The notes beneath the pieces are model-generated. The model saw only the letters and a program-made list of their open reading frames with translations, made no database searches and was not told where the DNA came from. The position numbers and the translations under genes were made by a program. From positions 107,001-171,000 of the forward strand of contig NZ_JARVWP010000014.1 of assembly GCF_029846235.1 (NCBI RefSeq): DNA of 64,000 nucleotides, read 5' to 3'. This document shows, in pieces, positions 1 through 7,899 of this stretch. Positions within the stretch are counted from its first letter, which is position 1, and each line of letters begins with the position of its first letter. Source of the DNA: Bradyrhizobium sp. CER78 (lineage in GTDB: Bacteria > Pseudomonadota > Alphaproteobacteria > Rhizobiales > Xanthobacteraceae).

Positions 1-165
1 CTAGAACATGATTTCGACGGCTGTGTATTGGTTTTCCGGTAGGGAATGCCTCGACAGAAGGCCGACGCGATGTATTTGGATCAAGTCGTTCCGGCCGCCG
101 AAGTTAAGACGTAGATGCCCCGGGGGCGCAGGGCGGGCGTTACAAGCCGGATGGGTGGAGCGCAG

Positions 166-780
166 CTAATGCTGCACGAACCCGTTGTGCAGCGTCGTGA
201 ACAGTGTCCTGCCCTTCTTCACCAGATCGTATTTGCGGCCGTAGAGCAGCCAGACCGCGGTGAGGTGGCACATCCCGCCCATCATCAGCGACATCGCGGT
301 GTAGGGATCGAGATTGCGGCGATAGGTGCCGGCGCGGATCGCCTGCTTGATCAGCTGCACGTAGCGTAGCGCGTATTTGTCGACCGCCTTCTTGACCCGC
401 GGTTCGGCGGCCAGCACGCTCGGCCATATCTCCAGGAAGAACACGCGGCCCCAGCTCGGATTGTCCTTGATGTACTGGAAGTTGGTCAGGAAGATGATGC
501 GAAGCTGCTCGACCGGGTCGCCGCCCTTCGCCAGCAGCGGCTCGGTTTTCTGATACAGCGCTTCGAAATTGCCCGCGGGCACGTCGAGCACCAGCGCGCG
601 CTTGTCCTCGAAATAGTCGTAGATGCTGGAGAGCGGTATTTTCGCCACCGCAGCGACGTCGGTGAGCGAGGTGCCGTCGATGCCCCGCTGGCCGAACAGC
701 TTGGTCGCTGCCGAGAGGATCTGCTCGCGCCGGTCGCGGCTGCGTTGTTGCTTGAGCTTGAGCGTCGTCCCCGAAGCCAC
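166..780 (-). CDS. TetR/AcrR-family transcriptional regulator
   Basis: A 204-residue regulator. The first ~60 residues form a TetR DNA-binding domain: a helix around REQILSAATKLFGQRG, then the helix-turn-helix SLTDVAAVAKIPLSSIY and the family's closing YDYFEDKRAL. The other ~140 residues are the variable ligand-binding and dimerisation part and do not reveal the effector. The GTG at 780 is chosen because an AGGAG lies 6 bases before it; reading on from an ATG at 831 adds 17 residues unlike the family. The acyl-CoA dehydrogenase remnant lies just upstream on the same strand. TetR proteins often control fatty-acyl-CoA genes, so its target may be that decayed gene; this is inference. Confidence 0.88.
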   Translation of the reverse strand: MASGTTLKLKQQRSRDRREQILSAATKLFGQRGIDGTSLTDVAAVAKIPLSSIYDYFEDKRALVLDVPAGNFEALYQKTEPLLAKGGDPVEQLRIIFLTNFQYIKDNPSWGRVFFLEIWPSVLAAEPRVKKAVDKYALRYVQLIKQAIRAGTYRRNLDPYTAMSLMMGGMCHLTAVWLLYGRKYDLVKKGRTLFTTLHNGFVQH

Positions 781-869
781 GGTCGTCTCCTCGCATCCCG
801 CAAAAACAGTAAGGCAGCGGGATCGGAACACAAGCGCTATTGCGACGGGATACAGCCTAAGATTGCCGG

Positions 870-1400
870 TCAGATCGGCGTGTTCCGCCGTTCATGGCTG
901 CGGAATGCGTTGCCGGCGATGATCTGTCGCATGATCTCCGATGTGCCATCGAGAATGCGGACCACCCAGGTTTCCCGCCAGATGCGCTCGATCGGCAGAT
1001 CCCTGGAATAACCGGCACCACCGAACAGCTGCATGGTCATGTCGGCCACGCGCTGCACCATGTCGGCGCCGGTATATTTGGAGAGCGCGGCCGCCGCGGT
1101 GCGCGCGGCGGCGTCGCCCTGATCGTAGCGCCAGGCCGCCTCATAGGCGACCAGGCGCGCAGCATGCAGCGCGCTCGCCATGTCGGCGATCTGCCATTCG
1201 ATGGTCGCGCAGCCTGCGTCCGAACGTCTCGCGCACCGAGACGTGATCAAGCTCGTAGTCCAAAAGCTGGCTCGCCGCACCGACGCAGTAGGCGCCCCAA
1301 TGCGTGCGTCCGGCATCCCGGCACCGCATCGCGATCGCGAATCCGTCGCCTTCCTGGCCGAGCAGGTTTTCACGCGAAACGCGGCAGGGCGCACCAGAAT
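870..1400 (-). pseudogene. Acyl-CoA dehydrogenase remnant (C-terminal part, frameshifted)
   Basis: Two reading frames together give the last ~175 residues of an acyl-CoA dehydrogenase. The first frame (about 1400 down to 1210) carries the flavoprotein segment ENLLGQEGDGFAIAM and SVRETFGRRL. The second (about 1210 to 870) carries IEWQIADMASALHAARL, the FGGAGYSRDLPIERIWRE segment and the typical end DGTSEIMRQIIA. The frame changes near 1205-1215, between FGRRL and IEWQ, where an intact enzyme reads straight through. The N-terminal ~200 residues, with the start of the acyl-CoA pocket, are absent: sequence before 1400 is unrelated. So the gene is truncated and frameshifted and cannot make an enzyme. 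The final C-terminus looks intact, so the decay is probably recent. Confidence 0.85.
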
Positions 1401-1609
1401 TCGAAGAATATTCGAAAAATCTGCGCCGCCATTCCGGCGATGTCAAGAATTTGGGCACGCGCCGAAAGACAAGGCTGCGGGTCGGATGACGCGACGCACG
1501 CGTGGTCGGCCGGGAGACCTTGCCGGCGGCGTTTCCGCCGCAAGTTTGTCCATTTCTTGCGCGACAAAACCACCAGTTGTGACTAGATGGTTTATCACCG
1601 GGGGAAGAA

Positions 1610-2710
1610 ATGACGCTGCATCCGCTCCGATCGACCCGTTCAGCATGTATGATCCTCGGGCTCGCCGCAGCCCTTATGATCGGGCTTGCCTCGCCGGTAT
1701 CAGCACAACAGGCGTCCGGCACTACGCTGGCCCGGGTGCTGGTGCTCGGCACCGGCGGCACGATCGCAGGGCAAGCCAATGCACGCGCCGGCAATGCCTA
1801 TGATTCGGGCAAGGTCCGCGCGGCGAATCTGATCGCGGCTATTCCGGGCATCGACAAGCTCGCCGAGATCTCGGCCGAGCAGATTTCCTCGATCGGCTCG
1901 CAGGACATGAACGACAAGGTCTGGTTCGACCTCGTCAAGCGCATCCGCGCGGCCATCGACAACAAGGAGGTCGACGGCGTCGTTATCACCCACGGCACCG
2001 ATACGATGGAGGAGACCGCGTTCTTCCTGCAAAACGTGCTGGACACCGACATGCCGATCGTGCTGGTCGGATCGATGCGGCCGTCGACCGCGATCGGCGC
2101 CGACGGGCCGGCCAATCTCTACGATGCGATGCGGGTCGCCTCGGCGCCGGAATCCCGCGGCCGCGGCGTGCTGGTCGTGCTCAACGACACTATCCATGGC
2201 GCGCGCTGGGTGCAGAAGACCAATACCACGAGCGTCCAGACGTTCCGTTCGCCCGATGCCGGTCCGGTCGGCTATGTCGACGCCGGCTCGCTGCGCTTCC
2301 TGCAGCCGGCCGTCACGATCAAGACGGCGAAACTGAAGCTGCCGGACACGCCGCCACTGCCGCGGGTCGACATCATCTATTCGCACGCCAACATGGATGC
2401 CGCCGAAGTCGAAGATGCGGTCAAGCGTGGCGCCAAGGGCATCGTGCTGGCCGGCGTCGGCGACGGCAACTCATCGAAGGGCGCCATCGATGCGCTGGCG
2501 GCGGCGGCGAAGCAGGGGGTCGCGGTGGTGCGCTCGACCCGGGTCGGCTCGGGCTATGTCAACCGCAACGTCGAGGTCGAGGACGACAAGCTCGGCTTTG
2601 CGGTCTCGCTCGACCTCAATCCGCAGAAGGCGCGCGTCCTGCTTGAACTCCTGATTGCCAACGGCATCACTGACCCCAGCGCGGTGCAGCAGGCGTTCGC
2701 GCAGCCGTAA
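1610..2710 (+). CDS. ansB: L-asparaginase, type II, periplasmic
   Basis: A 366-residue type II asparaginase (L-asparagine to aspartate and ammonia). An N-terminal signal peptide (hydrophobic core LGLAAALMIGLAS, cleavage after VSA near residue 32) predicts export to the periplasm. Both active-site signatures are present: LGTGGTIAG (residues about 46-54, with the nucleophile Thr) and HGTDTMEETAFF near residue 125, carrying the second Thr-Asp pair. Length minus the signal (~333) fits the family. The ATG follows GGGGAAGAA. Some family members also act on glutamine; the sequence does not settle that. It stands alone between a pseudogene and the xylB region and suggests use of external asparagine as a nitrogen source. 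Confidence 0.92.
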   Translation: MTLHPLRSTRSACMILGLAAALMIGLASPVSAQQASGTTLARVLVLGTGGTIAGQANARAGNAYDSGKVRAANLIAAIPGIDKLAEISAEQISSIGSQDMNDKVWFDLVKRIRAAIDNKEVDGVVITHGTDTMEETAFFLQNVLDTDMPIVLVGSMRPSTAIGADGPANLYDAMRVASAPESRGRGVLVVLNDTIHGARWVQKTNTTSVQTFRSPDAGPVGYVDAGSLRFLQPAVTIKTAKLKLPDTPPLPRVDIIYSHANMDAAEVEDAVKRGAKGIVLAGVGDGNSSKGAIDALAAAAKQGVAVVRSTRVGSGYVNRNVEVEDDKLGFAVSLDLNPQKARVLLELLIANGITDPSAVQQAFAQP

Positions 2711-2743
2711 TCGGCGATGTGAAGTGAGCACATTTGTCGGGCT

Positions 2744-2866
2744 CCCTCTCCCGCTTGCGGGGGAGGGTTGGGGTGGGGGCTCTCTCCGCGAGTCACAACG
2801 TGGAGAGAGCCCCCACCCGGATTGCATCGCAGATGCAATCCGACCTCCCCGCGCAAGCGGGAGAGG
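2744..2866. repeat. Dispersed palindromic repeat, family A (copy 1)
   Basis: A compound palindrome between ansB and xylB. The outer arms CCTCTCCCGCTTGCGG and its near complement at 2846-2866 enclose an inner pair (GTGGGGGCTCTCTCC against GGAGAGAGCCCCCAC) and a small hairpin GGATTGCAT...ATGCAATCC. The same modular layout, with different arm sequences, recurs at 11490, 15416 and 59793. RNA from it would fold into a long branched hairpin, so it may also end or slow transcription between the two genes. Confidence 0.75.
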
Positions 2867-2919
2867 TGCAGCGAGTTTGCTGCGAGATCCGGCCTCATAT
2901 CGCATAGACACGAGGCACC

Positions 2920-4365
2920 ATGTATCTCGGGATCGATCTCGGCACCTCGGCGGTCAAGACCGTTCTCGTCGACGACGCCCAGCGCGTGGTGGCGAGCCGC
3001 AGCCGGTCGTTGACCGTGGCCTCGCCGCTACCACGCCACAGCGAGCAGGACCCGGCGCAGTGGATCGAGGCCACCTTCGCGACGCTGGACGCGCTGAAGG
3101 CGGATCATCCGGCCGAACTGGCTGCTGTCGAGGGCATCGGCCTGTCCGGCCAGATGCACGGCGCGACGCTGCTCGATGCCGATTGGAAGCCGTTGCGGCC
3201 TTGCATTCTCTGGAACGACGGGCGCTCGGCTGCGGAATGCGGCGAGCTCGAGCAGCGCTGGCCGGCATTGCGGGCGATGACGGGCAACAAGGCGATGCCG
3301 GGTTTCACGGCGCCCAAGCTATTGTGGGTCGCCAAGCACGAACCTGAGATTTTCGCGGCCACCAGACTGGTGTTGCTGCCGAAGCCCTATCTGCGCCTGG
3401 TGCTGACCGGCGAAGCGATCGAGGACATCTCGGACGCCTCGGGAACGTTGTGGCTTGATGCGGCGCGACGGGACTGGTCCGACGCCGCGCTCGACGCGAC
3501 CGGCCTGTCGCGCCGCCAGATGCCGCGGCTCGTCGAGGGCTGCGCGCCTGCGGTGCTGCTATCGAGCGCACTCGCGCAGCGTTGGGGCATGCGCAAGCGG
3601 CCGATGATCGCAGGCGGCGCCGGCGACAATCCGGCGGGCGCGGTCGGCATCGGCGCGATCGGGAGCGACGCTGCCTTCGTCTCGCTCGGAACTTCCGGCG
3701 CGTTGCTGGTGCCGACCCGTGCGATCGCTGCCAACCCGGCGCGCGCCGTGCACACCTTCTGTCATGCCATTCCCGGCATGTGGATCCAGGCCGGCGCGAT
3801 CCTCTCGGCGGCGTCTTGCCTCGCCTGGATCGCGCGGCTGCTGCGGACTCCTGAGGCCGAATTGCTGGCGCCGCTCGGCGAACGTCCGAAGGCGCCGTCG
3901 CCTGTCAGCTTTCTGCCCTATCTGTCCGGCGAGCGGACGCCGCACGACGATCCCGATGTGCGCGGCATGCTGGATGGCCTGGGCCACGGCACCGATCGCG
4001 ACGCGATCGTGCAGGCCGTGCTCGAAGGCGTCGCGTTCGCGCTGGCGGATTGCCGCGACGTGCTAGCCGATAGCGGAATGGCGATCACCGCGGTGGATGC
4101 GATCGGCGGCGGCTCGCGTTCGCGGTTTTGGCTTTCGGTGCTGGCCAACGTGCTCGATATCCCGGTGCACCGCTTTGCCGATGGCGAAACCGGGGCCGCG
4201 TTCGGCGCAGCGCGGCTCGGGCGCCTTGCGGTCAGTGGCGAGCCGGTTGAGGCTGTCTGCACGGCGCCGCAGCGCGTCGAGACGTTCGAACCTGACCGCG
4301 CGCTCGCGGCAGCCTATGCCGAGCGGCTGCCGAAATGGCGCAGCCTGTACCGGCCACGGCACTGA
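2920..4365 (+). CDS. xylB: Xylulokinase (FGGY carbohydrate kinase)
   Basis: A 481-residue FGGY-family kinase, the usual size for xylulokinase, which phosphorylates D-xylulose for entry into the pentose phosphate pathway. Visible marks are the N-terminal phosphate-binding loop GIDLGTSAVKTVLVDD, the sugar-binding SGQMHGATLLD (residues ~77-87) with ILWNDGRSAAEC, the second-domain GGAGDNPAGAVGIG, and the C-terminal AIGGGSRSRFWLSVLANV with ETGAAFGAARLG. The MHG motif is typical of XylB rather than glycerol kinase. Directly downstream is the stump of a sugar ABC transporter ATPase and of an AraC regulator, so the gene probably once belonged to a larger sugar-use cluster that has been partly deleted. 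No xylose isomerase is visible here. Confidence 0.92.
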   Translation: MYLGIDLGTSAVKTVLVDDAQRVVASRSRSLTVASPLPRHSEQDPAQWIEATFATLDALKADHPAELAAVEGIGLSGQMHGATLLDADWKPLRPCILWNDGRSAAECGELEQRWPALRAMTGNKAMPGFTAPKLLWVAKHEPEIFAATRLVLLPKPYLRLVLTGEAIEDISDASGTLWLDAARRDWSDAALDATGLSRRQMPRLVEGCAPAVLLSSALAQRWGMRKRPMIAGGAGDNPAGAVGIGAIGSDAAFVSLGTSGALLVPTRAIAANPARAVHTFCHAIPGMWIQAGAILSAASCLAWIARLLRTPEAELLAPLGERPKAPSPVSFLPYLSGERTPHDDPDVRGMLDGLGHGTDRDAIVQAVLEGVAFALADCRDVLADSGMAITAVDAIGGGSRSRFWLSVLANVLDIPVHRFADGETGAAFGAARLGRLAVSGEPVEAVCTAPQRVETFEPDRALAAAYAERLPKWRSLYRPRH

Positions 4366-4549
4366 CGAGAGTCAGCGTGTCCGCAAACCGCGGAGAGTTC
4401 CGCAACACCAGTCTGGTTCCCGACTAGTGATCGTTCGAAGGTATTGCTCTACGATACAACCTTTTGTTTAATGCTGACCGCTCGCGCGAGAAACCAAAAC
4501 AAGACGCGGGTGCGACGCAATGCTGTCGCGCGTGCCGTGGGGAGGTAAG

Positions 4550-4690
4550 ATGATCGACCCGATCCTCGAGATGCGCCGGGTCTCCAAGTCCTTCTTCAGC
4601 ATCAAGGCGTTGCGCGGCGTCGACCTCACGGTCTATGCCGGCGAAATCCACGCGCTGATGGGCGAGAACGGCGCCGGCAAGACGTCGCGT
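4550..4690 (+). pseudogene. Sugar ABC transporter ATPase, N-terminal stump (XylG/RbsA type)
   Basis: An ATG at 4550, 4 bases after GGAGG, opens a good match to the start of monosaccharide ABC ATPases: ILEMRRVSKSFFSIKALRG, LTVYAGEIHALM and the Walker A GENGAGKTS. Similarity stops right after Walker A near 4688, where the family continues SLMKVL or similar. The reading frame runs on to 4876 only as nonsense. About 450 residues, with Walker B, the signature motif and the whole second ATPase domain, are missing. With its intact start and ribosome site, this is the left side of a deletion whose right side is the AraC remnant. Confidence 0.85.
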
Positions 4691-4715
4691 CCCACCATCA
4701 GGCGGACGATGGTGT

Positions 4716-4859
4716 CGGCGCGCCGGCCGCAAGGTCAGCGATATCGCCTACGCGGTCGGCTTCAACGACCTGTCCTATTTCCACCGCTCGTTCCGCAGAA
4801 AGTTCGGCGTGGCTCCGGCTCCGGCGGAGATGCAGATGGAACTGGGACGCCGGCATTGA
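4716..4859 (+). pseudogene. AraC-family regulator, C-terminal remnant
   Basis: In a different frame from the ABC stump, 4731-4859 encodes KVSDIAYAVGFNDLSYF followed by HRSFRRKFGVAPAP and a stop. This is the second helix-turn-helix of an AraC/XylS regulator, with the hallmark IAYAVGF...SYFHRSFRRKFG. The first HTH and the whole sensor domain are absent. It abuts the truncated ABC ATPase within about 30 bases, so the two were joined by one deletion. Confidence 0.85.
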
Positions 4860-4910
4860 ACGGCTCCCGCTGCTGACGTAGATCAGGAGCCTAACCTCAT
4901 CCCAACGCGT

Positions 4911-5726
4911 GTGCTCTCGATGCCTCTCTGGTCCTGCGAACAATGCGGCGCGCAATTTCCCGAAACCGCCGCGGCACCACCGCGCTGCCCGATCTGTGAG
5001 GACGAGCGGCAATATGTGAACTGGAACGGGCAGGCGTGGCTGACCCGCGAGCAGCTCGCAGAGCGGCACAAGCTGGTCTGGCGCGACGATCTCGGCCTCG
5101 TCGGGCTGGCGCTCGAGCCGTCGTTCGCGATCGGGCAGCGCGCGCTGCTGGTGCCGGATCGCGGCGGCTGCGTGATGTGGGACTGCGTGCCGCTGGCGAC
5201 CGCCGAGGCGATCGCGCATGTCAAATCGCTCGGCGGGCTGACGGCGATCGCGATCTCGCATCCGCATTATTACGGCGCGGTCGCCGACTGGAGCGCGGCG
5301 TTCGACGACGCACCGGTCTATCTGCACGGGGACGACGCGCAATGGGTGACGCGACCCTATCGGTCGATCGTGCCGTGGCAGGGCGACAGCCATCGCATCT
5401 CCGACGACATCCTGCTGGTGCGCGGCGGCGGACATTTCGCCGGCGCTACCATGCTGCATTGGGGCAAGGGTGCCGACGGGCGCGGGGCGCTGTTGACCGG
5501 TGACATCGCGATGGTCGCGATGGACCGCTGCTCGGTCAGCTTCATGTACTCCTATCCGAACTACATCCCGCTCAATGAATCAGCGGTCCGCCGCGTCGCG
5601 CGCGCGGTCGCGCCGCTGGCGTATGATCGGATCTACGGGGCTTGGTGGGGCAAGAACATCGCCTCCGACGCCAGGGCGGCGTTCGACCGTTCGGTCGAGC
5701 GCTATATCGCGGCGATCTCGGACTGA
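4911..5726 (+). CDS. Metallo-beta-lactamase-fold protein with N-terminal zinc ribbon
   Basis: A 271-residue protein. Residues 9-29 hold CEQC and CPIC, a rubredoxin-like or zinc-ribbon knuckle. The rest looks like a metallo-beta-lactamase-fold domain: ISHPHYYGAVADW stands where the family has HxHxDH, GGHFAGA gives a later histidine, and LLTGDIAMV gives the bridging aspartate. The first motif is altered (HPHYYG has no Asp-His at the end), so one metal site may be weak or missing and the substrate cannot be named. The start is uncertain: GTG at 4911 or ATG at 4920, and the nearest AGGAG (4885) is rather far from either. The gene follows the deletion scar and ends ~20 bases before the htpG promoter. 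Confidence 0.8.
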   Translation: MLSMPLWSCEQCGAQFPETAAAPPRCPICEDERQYVNWNGQAWLTREQLAERHKLVWRDDLGLVGLALEPSFAIGQRALLVPDRGGCVMWDCVPLATAEAIAHVKSLGGLTAIAISHPHYYGAVADWSAAFDDAPVYLHGDDAQWVTRPYRSIVPWQGDSHRISDDILLVRGGGHFAGATMLHWGKGADGRGALLTGDIAMVAMDRCSVSFMYSYPNYIPLNESAVRRVARAVAPLAYDRIYGAWWGKNIASDARAAFDRSVERYIAAISD

Positions 5727-5743
5727 CGGTTCCTTCCGCGCGT

Positions 5744-5771
5744 CTTGCCAGCCGGCGCGATCGCGCTATAT
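5744..5771 (+). promoter_or_regulatory. RpoH (sigma-32) type promoter of htpG
   Basis: CTTG at 5744-5747, an 18-base spacer, then CTATAT at 5766-5771. This matches the alphaproteobacterial heat-shock sigma factor pattern (CTTG, 17-18 bases, CYTATNT-like). It lies about 40 bases before the htpG start, the expected place, and HtpG is a classic heat-shock protein. Confidence 0.6.
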
Positions 5772-5812
5772 CAGGGCTTTCCCGCCACTTCAGGTTTGTC
5801 CGAGTTTTCCGC

Positions 5813-7675
5813 ATGACCACAACTGCCGCCGCCGAATCCCAGCCGTTCCAGGCCGAGGTTGCCGAATTGCTGCACCTGATGGTGCATTCGGTCTATTCCG
5901 AGACCGATATTTTCCTGCGCGAATTGATCTCGAACGCGTCGGACGCCTGCGACAAGCTTCGCTACGAGGCGATCGCCAATCCCGGCCTGATCACCGACGG
6001 CGCGCCGCCGGAGATCCGGATCGTGCCGAACAAGGCGGCCGACACGCTGTCGGTGATCGATACCGGCATCGGCATGGAGCGGCAGGAGCTGATCGACAAT
6101 CTCGGCACCATCGCGCGCTCCGGCACCAAGTCGTTCCTGTCGAAGCTGACCGAAGCCAAGGACGGCGCCAATCTGATCGGCCAGTTCGGCGTCGGCTTCT
6201 ACGCCGCCTTCATGGTCGCCGACAAAATCATCGTCACGAGCCGCCGCGCCGGCTCGGACGAGGTGTGGGTGTGGACGTCGGAGGGCGGCAGCGGTTTCGA
6301 GATCGCACCGGCGAGCGAGGAGGCAGCGCAGCGCGTCGCGCGCGGCACCGAGATCGTGCTGCATCTGAAAAAGGACGCCGCCAAATATCTCGAGGCTTAC
6401 GAGATCGAGCGCATCGTCCGCGAATATTCCGACAACATCCAGTTTCCAATCCTGCTGGTGCCGGAGGAGGGCGAGCCGCGCCAGATCAACTCGGCGAGCG
6501 CGCTGTGGCAGCGTTCCAAATCCGAGCTGAAGCCGGAAGACTATGCGCAGGCCTACAAGCAGATTGCGGGTGCGTTCGACGAGCCGGCGATGACGCTGCA
6601 TTACCGCGCCGAGGGCCGGCAGTCCTACGCCGTGCTGCTGTTCGCGCCGTCGCAGAAGCCGTTCGACCTGTTCCAGGTCGAGCGCAAGGGCAAGGTCAAG
6701 CTCTATGTCCGCCGCGTCTTCATCGCCGACGATGCCGAGCTGTTGCCTGCCTACCTGCGCTTCATCCGCGGCGTGATCGACAGCGAGGATCTGCCGCTCA
6801 ACATCTCGCGCGAGATGCTGCAGAACAATCCGCAGCTCGCGCAGATCCGCAAAGCGGTCACCAGCCGCGTCGTGGGCGAGCTCGAGACGCTCGGCGAGAA
6901 GGAGCCGGAGACCTTCGCGAAGATCTGGGATGCGTTCGGCCCTGTGATCAAAGAAGGCCTGTGGGAGGACTTCGAGCGCCGCGAGAAGCTGCTGGCGCTG
7001 GCGCGCTTCACCACGACGTCGGGCGAGAACCGTTCGCTGAAGCAGGTCGTCGACGACTTCAAGCCGAACCAGACCGAGATCTATTACCTGGTCGGCGACA
7101 GCGTCGAGCGGCTGAAGTCGAACCCGAAGCTGGAATCGGCGCGCGCCCGCGGCATCGAGGTGCTGCTGCTCACCGATCCGGTCGATGCGTTCTGGACCTC
7201 GGCGCCGCTCGATTTCGGCGGCAAGCCGCTGAAGTCGCTGAGCCAGGGCGATGTCGATTTCGGCCTGATCCCGCTGGCCGACGACAAGGACGACAAGAAG
7301 GACGAGCCCGCGGCCGACGCGGCGACCACGATCGCGATGATCAAGGATGCGCTCGGTGAGCGTGTCTCGGACGTCCGCGCCTCGCAGCGGCTGACCTCGA
7401 GCGCGTCGTGTCTCGTCGCCGGCGGAGATGCGCGCGATCGTGCGCTGGAGCGGCTGCTCGCGCAGCAGAACCGCGGCGAGATCACGAAACCGATCCTGGA
7501 GATCAATCTGCGCCATCCGTTGGTCGCAGCGCTCGCGACCGACGGGGCGCAGGCCAAAGACCTCTCGCTGCTGCTGTTCGAGCAGGCGCAGATCCTCGAC
7601 GGCGAGATGCCCGCCGACCCCGCCGCCTTCGCCAGCCGCATGAACCAGCTCGTGCTGCGCGGCTTGGGGAAGTAA
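5813..7675 (+). CDS. htpG: Molecular chaperone HtpG (Hsp90)
   Basis: A 620-residue bacterial Hsp90, full length. The N-terminal ATPase (GHKL) domain shows HSVYSETDIFLRELISNASD (the catalytic Glu and nucleotide-binding Asn), then DTGIGM, and GQFGVGFYAAFMV. The middle domain includes LYVRRVFIAD and GVIDSEDLPLNISREMLQ with the conserved Arg that reaches the ATP. The C-terminal dimerisation domain ends LEINLRHPLV...RMNQLV. It acts in the cytoplasm on client-protein folding under stress. The ATG at 5813 is chosen because the protein begins there with the family's short leader before FQAEVAELLHLM; an in-frame reading from 5642 would overlap the upstream gene. Confidence 0.97.
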   Translation: MTTTAAAESQPFQAEVAELLHLMVHSVYSETDIFLRELISNASDACDKLRYEAIANPGLITDGAPPEIRIVPNKAADTLSVIDTGIGMERQELIDNLGTIARSGTKSFLSKLTEAKDGANLIGQFGVGFYAAFMVADKIIVTSRRAGSDEVWVWTSEGGSGFEIAPASEEAAQRVARGTEIVLHLKKDAAKYLEAYEIERIVREYSDNIQFPILLVPEEGEPRQINSASALWQRSKSELKPEDYAQAYKQIAGAFDEPAMTLHYRAEGRQSYAVLLFAPSQKPFDLFQVERKGKVKLYVRRVFIADDAELLPAYLRFIRGVIDSEDLPLNISREMLQNNPQLAQIRKAVTSRVVGELETLGEKEPETFAKIWDAFGPVIKEGLWEDFERREKLLALARFTTTSGENRSLKQVVDDFKPNQTEIYYLVGDSVERLKSNPKLESARARGIEVLLLTDPVDAFWTSAPLDFGGKPLKSLSQGDVDFGLIPLADDKDDKKDEPAADAATTIAMIKDALGERVSDVRASQRLTSSASCLVAGGDARDRALERLLAQQNRGEITKPILEINLRHPLVAALATDGAQAKDLSLLLFEQAQILDGEMPADPAAFASRMNQLVLRGLGK

Positions 7676-7690
7676 GCGAAGCTCGTAACC

Positions 7691-7830
7691 CCGTCATCCC
7701 CGCGCAAAGGCTTCGCCTTTGTCGCTGGAGGTGCGAGCGGAGCGAGCCTCGAAGGATGCACGGCCGCGCAGTCAGAGCGGGGCCGTCGTGCTTCGAGACG
7801 GCCGCTACGCGGCCTCCTCAGCATGACGGG
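7691..7830. repeat. Dispersed repeat, family B (copy 1)
   Basis: An imperfect inverted repeat between htpG and the DUF2278 gene. It begins CCGTCATCCCCGCG and ends CCTCAGCATGACGGG, with GGTGCGAGCGGAGCGAGCCT and CTTCGAGACGGCCGC inside. Two better-preserved copies are at 10087-10224 and 30809-30911. No coding capacity is visible. Confidence 0.75.
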
Positions 7831-7862
7831 ACTTAAGAGCATTGCCGGTTGCCAGTAGATGC

Positions 7863-7893
7863 CCCGGATTTCGCTTCGCTCCATCCGGGCTAC
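7863..7893. repeat. Short palindrome, family C (copy 1)
   Basis: CCCGGATTTCGCTTCGCTCC followed by ATCCGGGCTACG: a short hairpin repeat with CCCGGAT and ATCCGGG arms. Near-identical copies lie at 10043-10075 and, partly, at 10228-10246. It sits just past the stop of the DUF2278 gene and may act as its transcript end. Confidence 0.7.
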
Positions 7894-7899
7894 GTCTGC

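Noticed and set aside
46..114. A 22-codon frame at the left edge
   Set aside because: No spacing between AGGGA and ATG, no similarity, and too little sequence upstream to judge. Bases 1-165 show nothing else I can support.
5771..7516. A 581-codon open frame on the minus strand opposite htpG
   Set aside because: Highly Arg/Leu/Asp-rich translation without any family motif, exactly antisense to a complete HtpG; a result of high GC.
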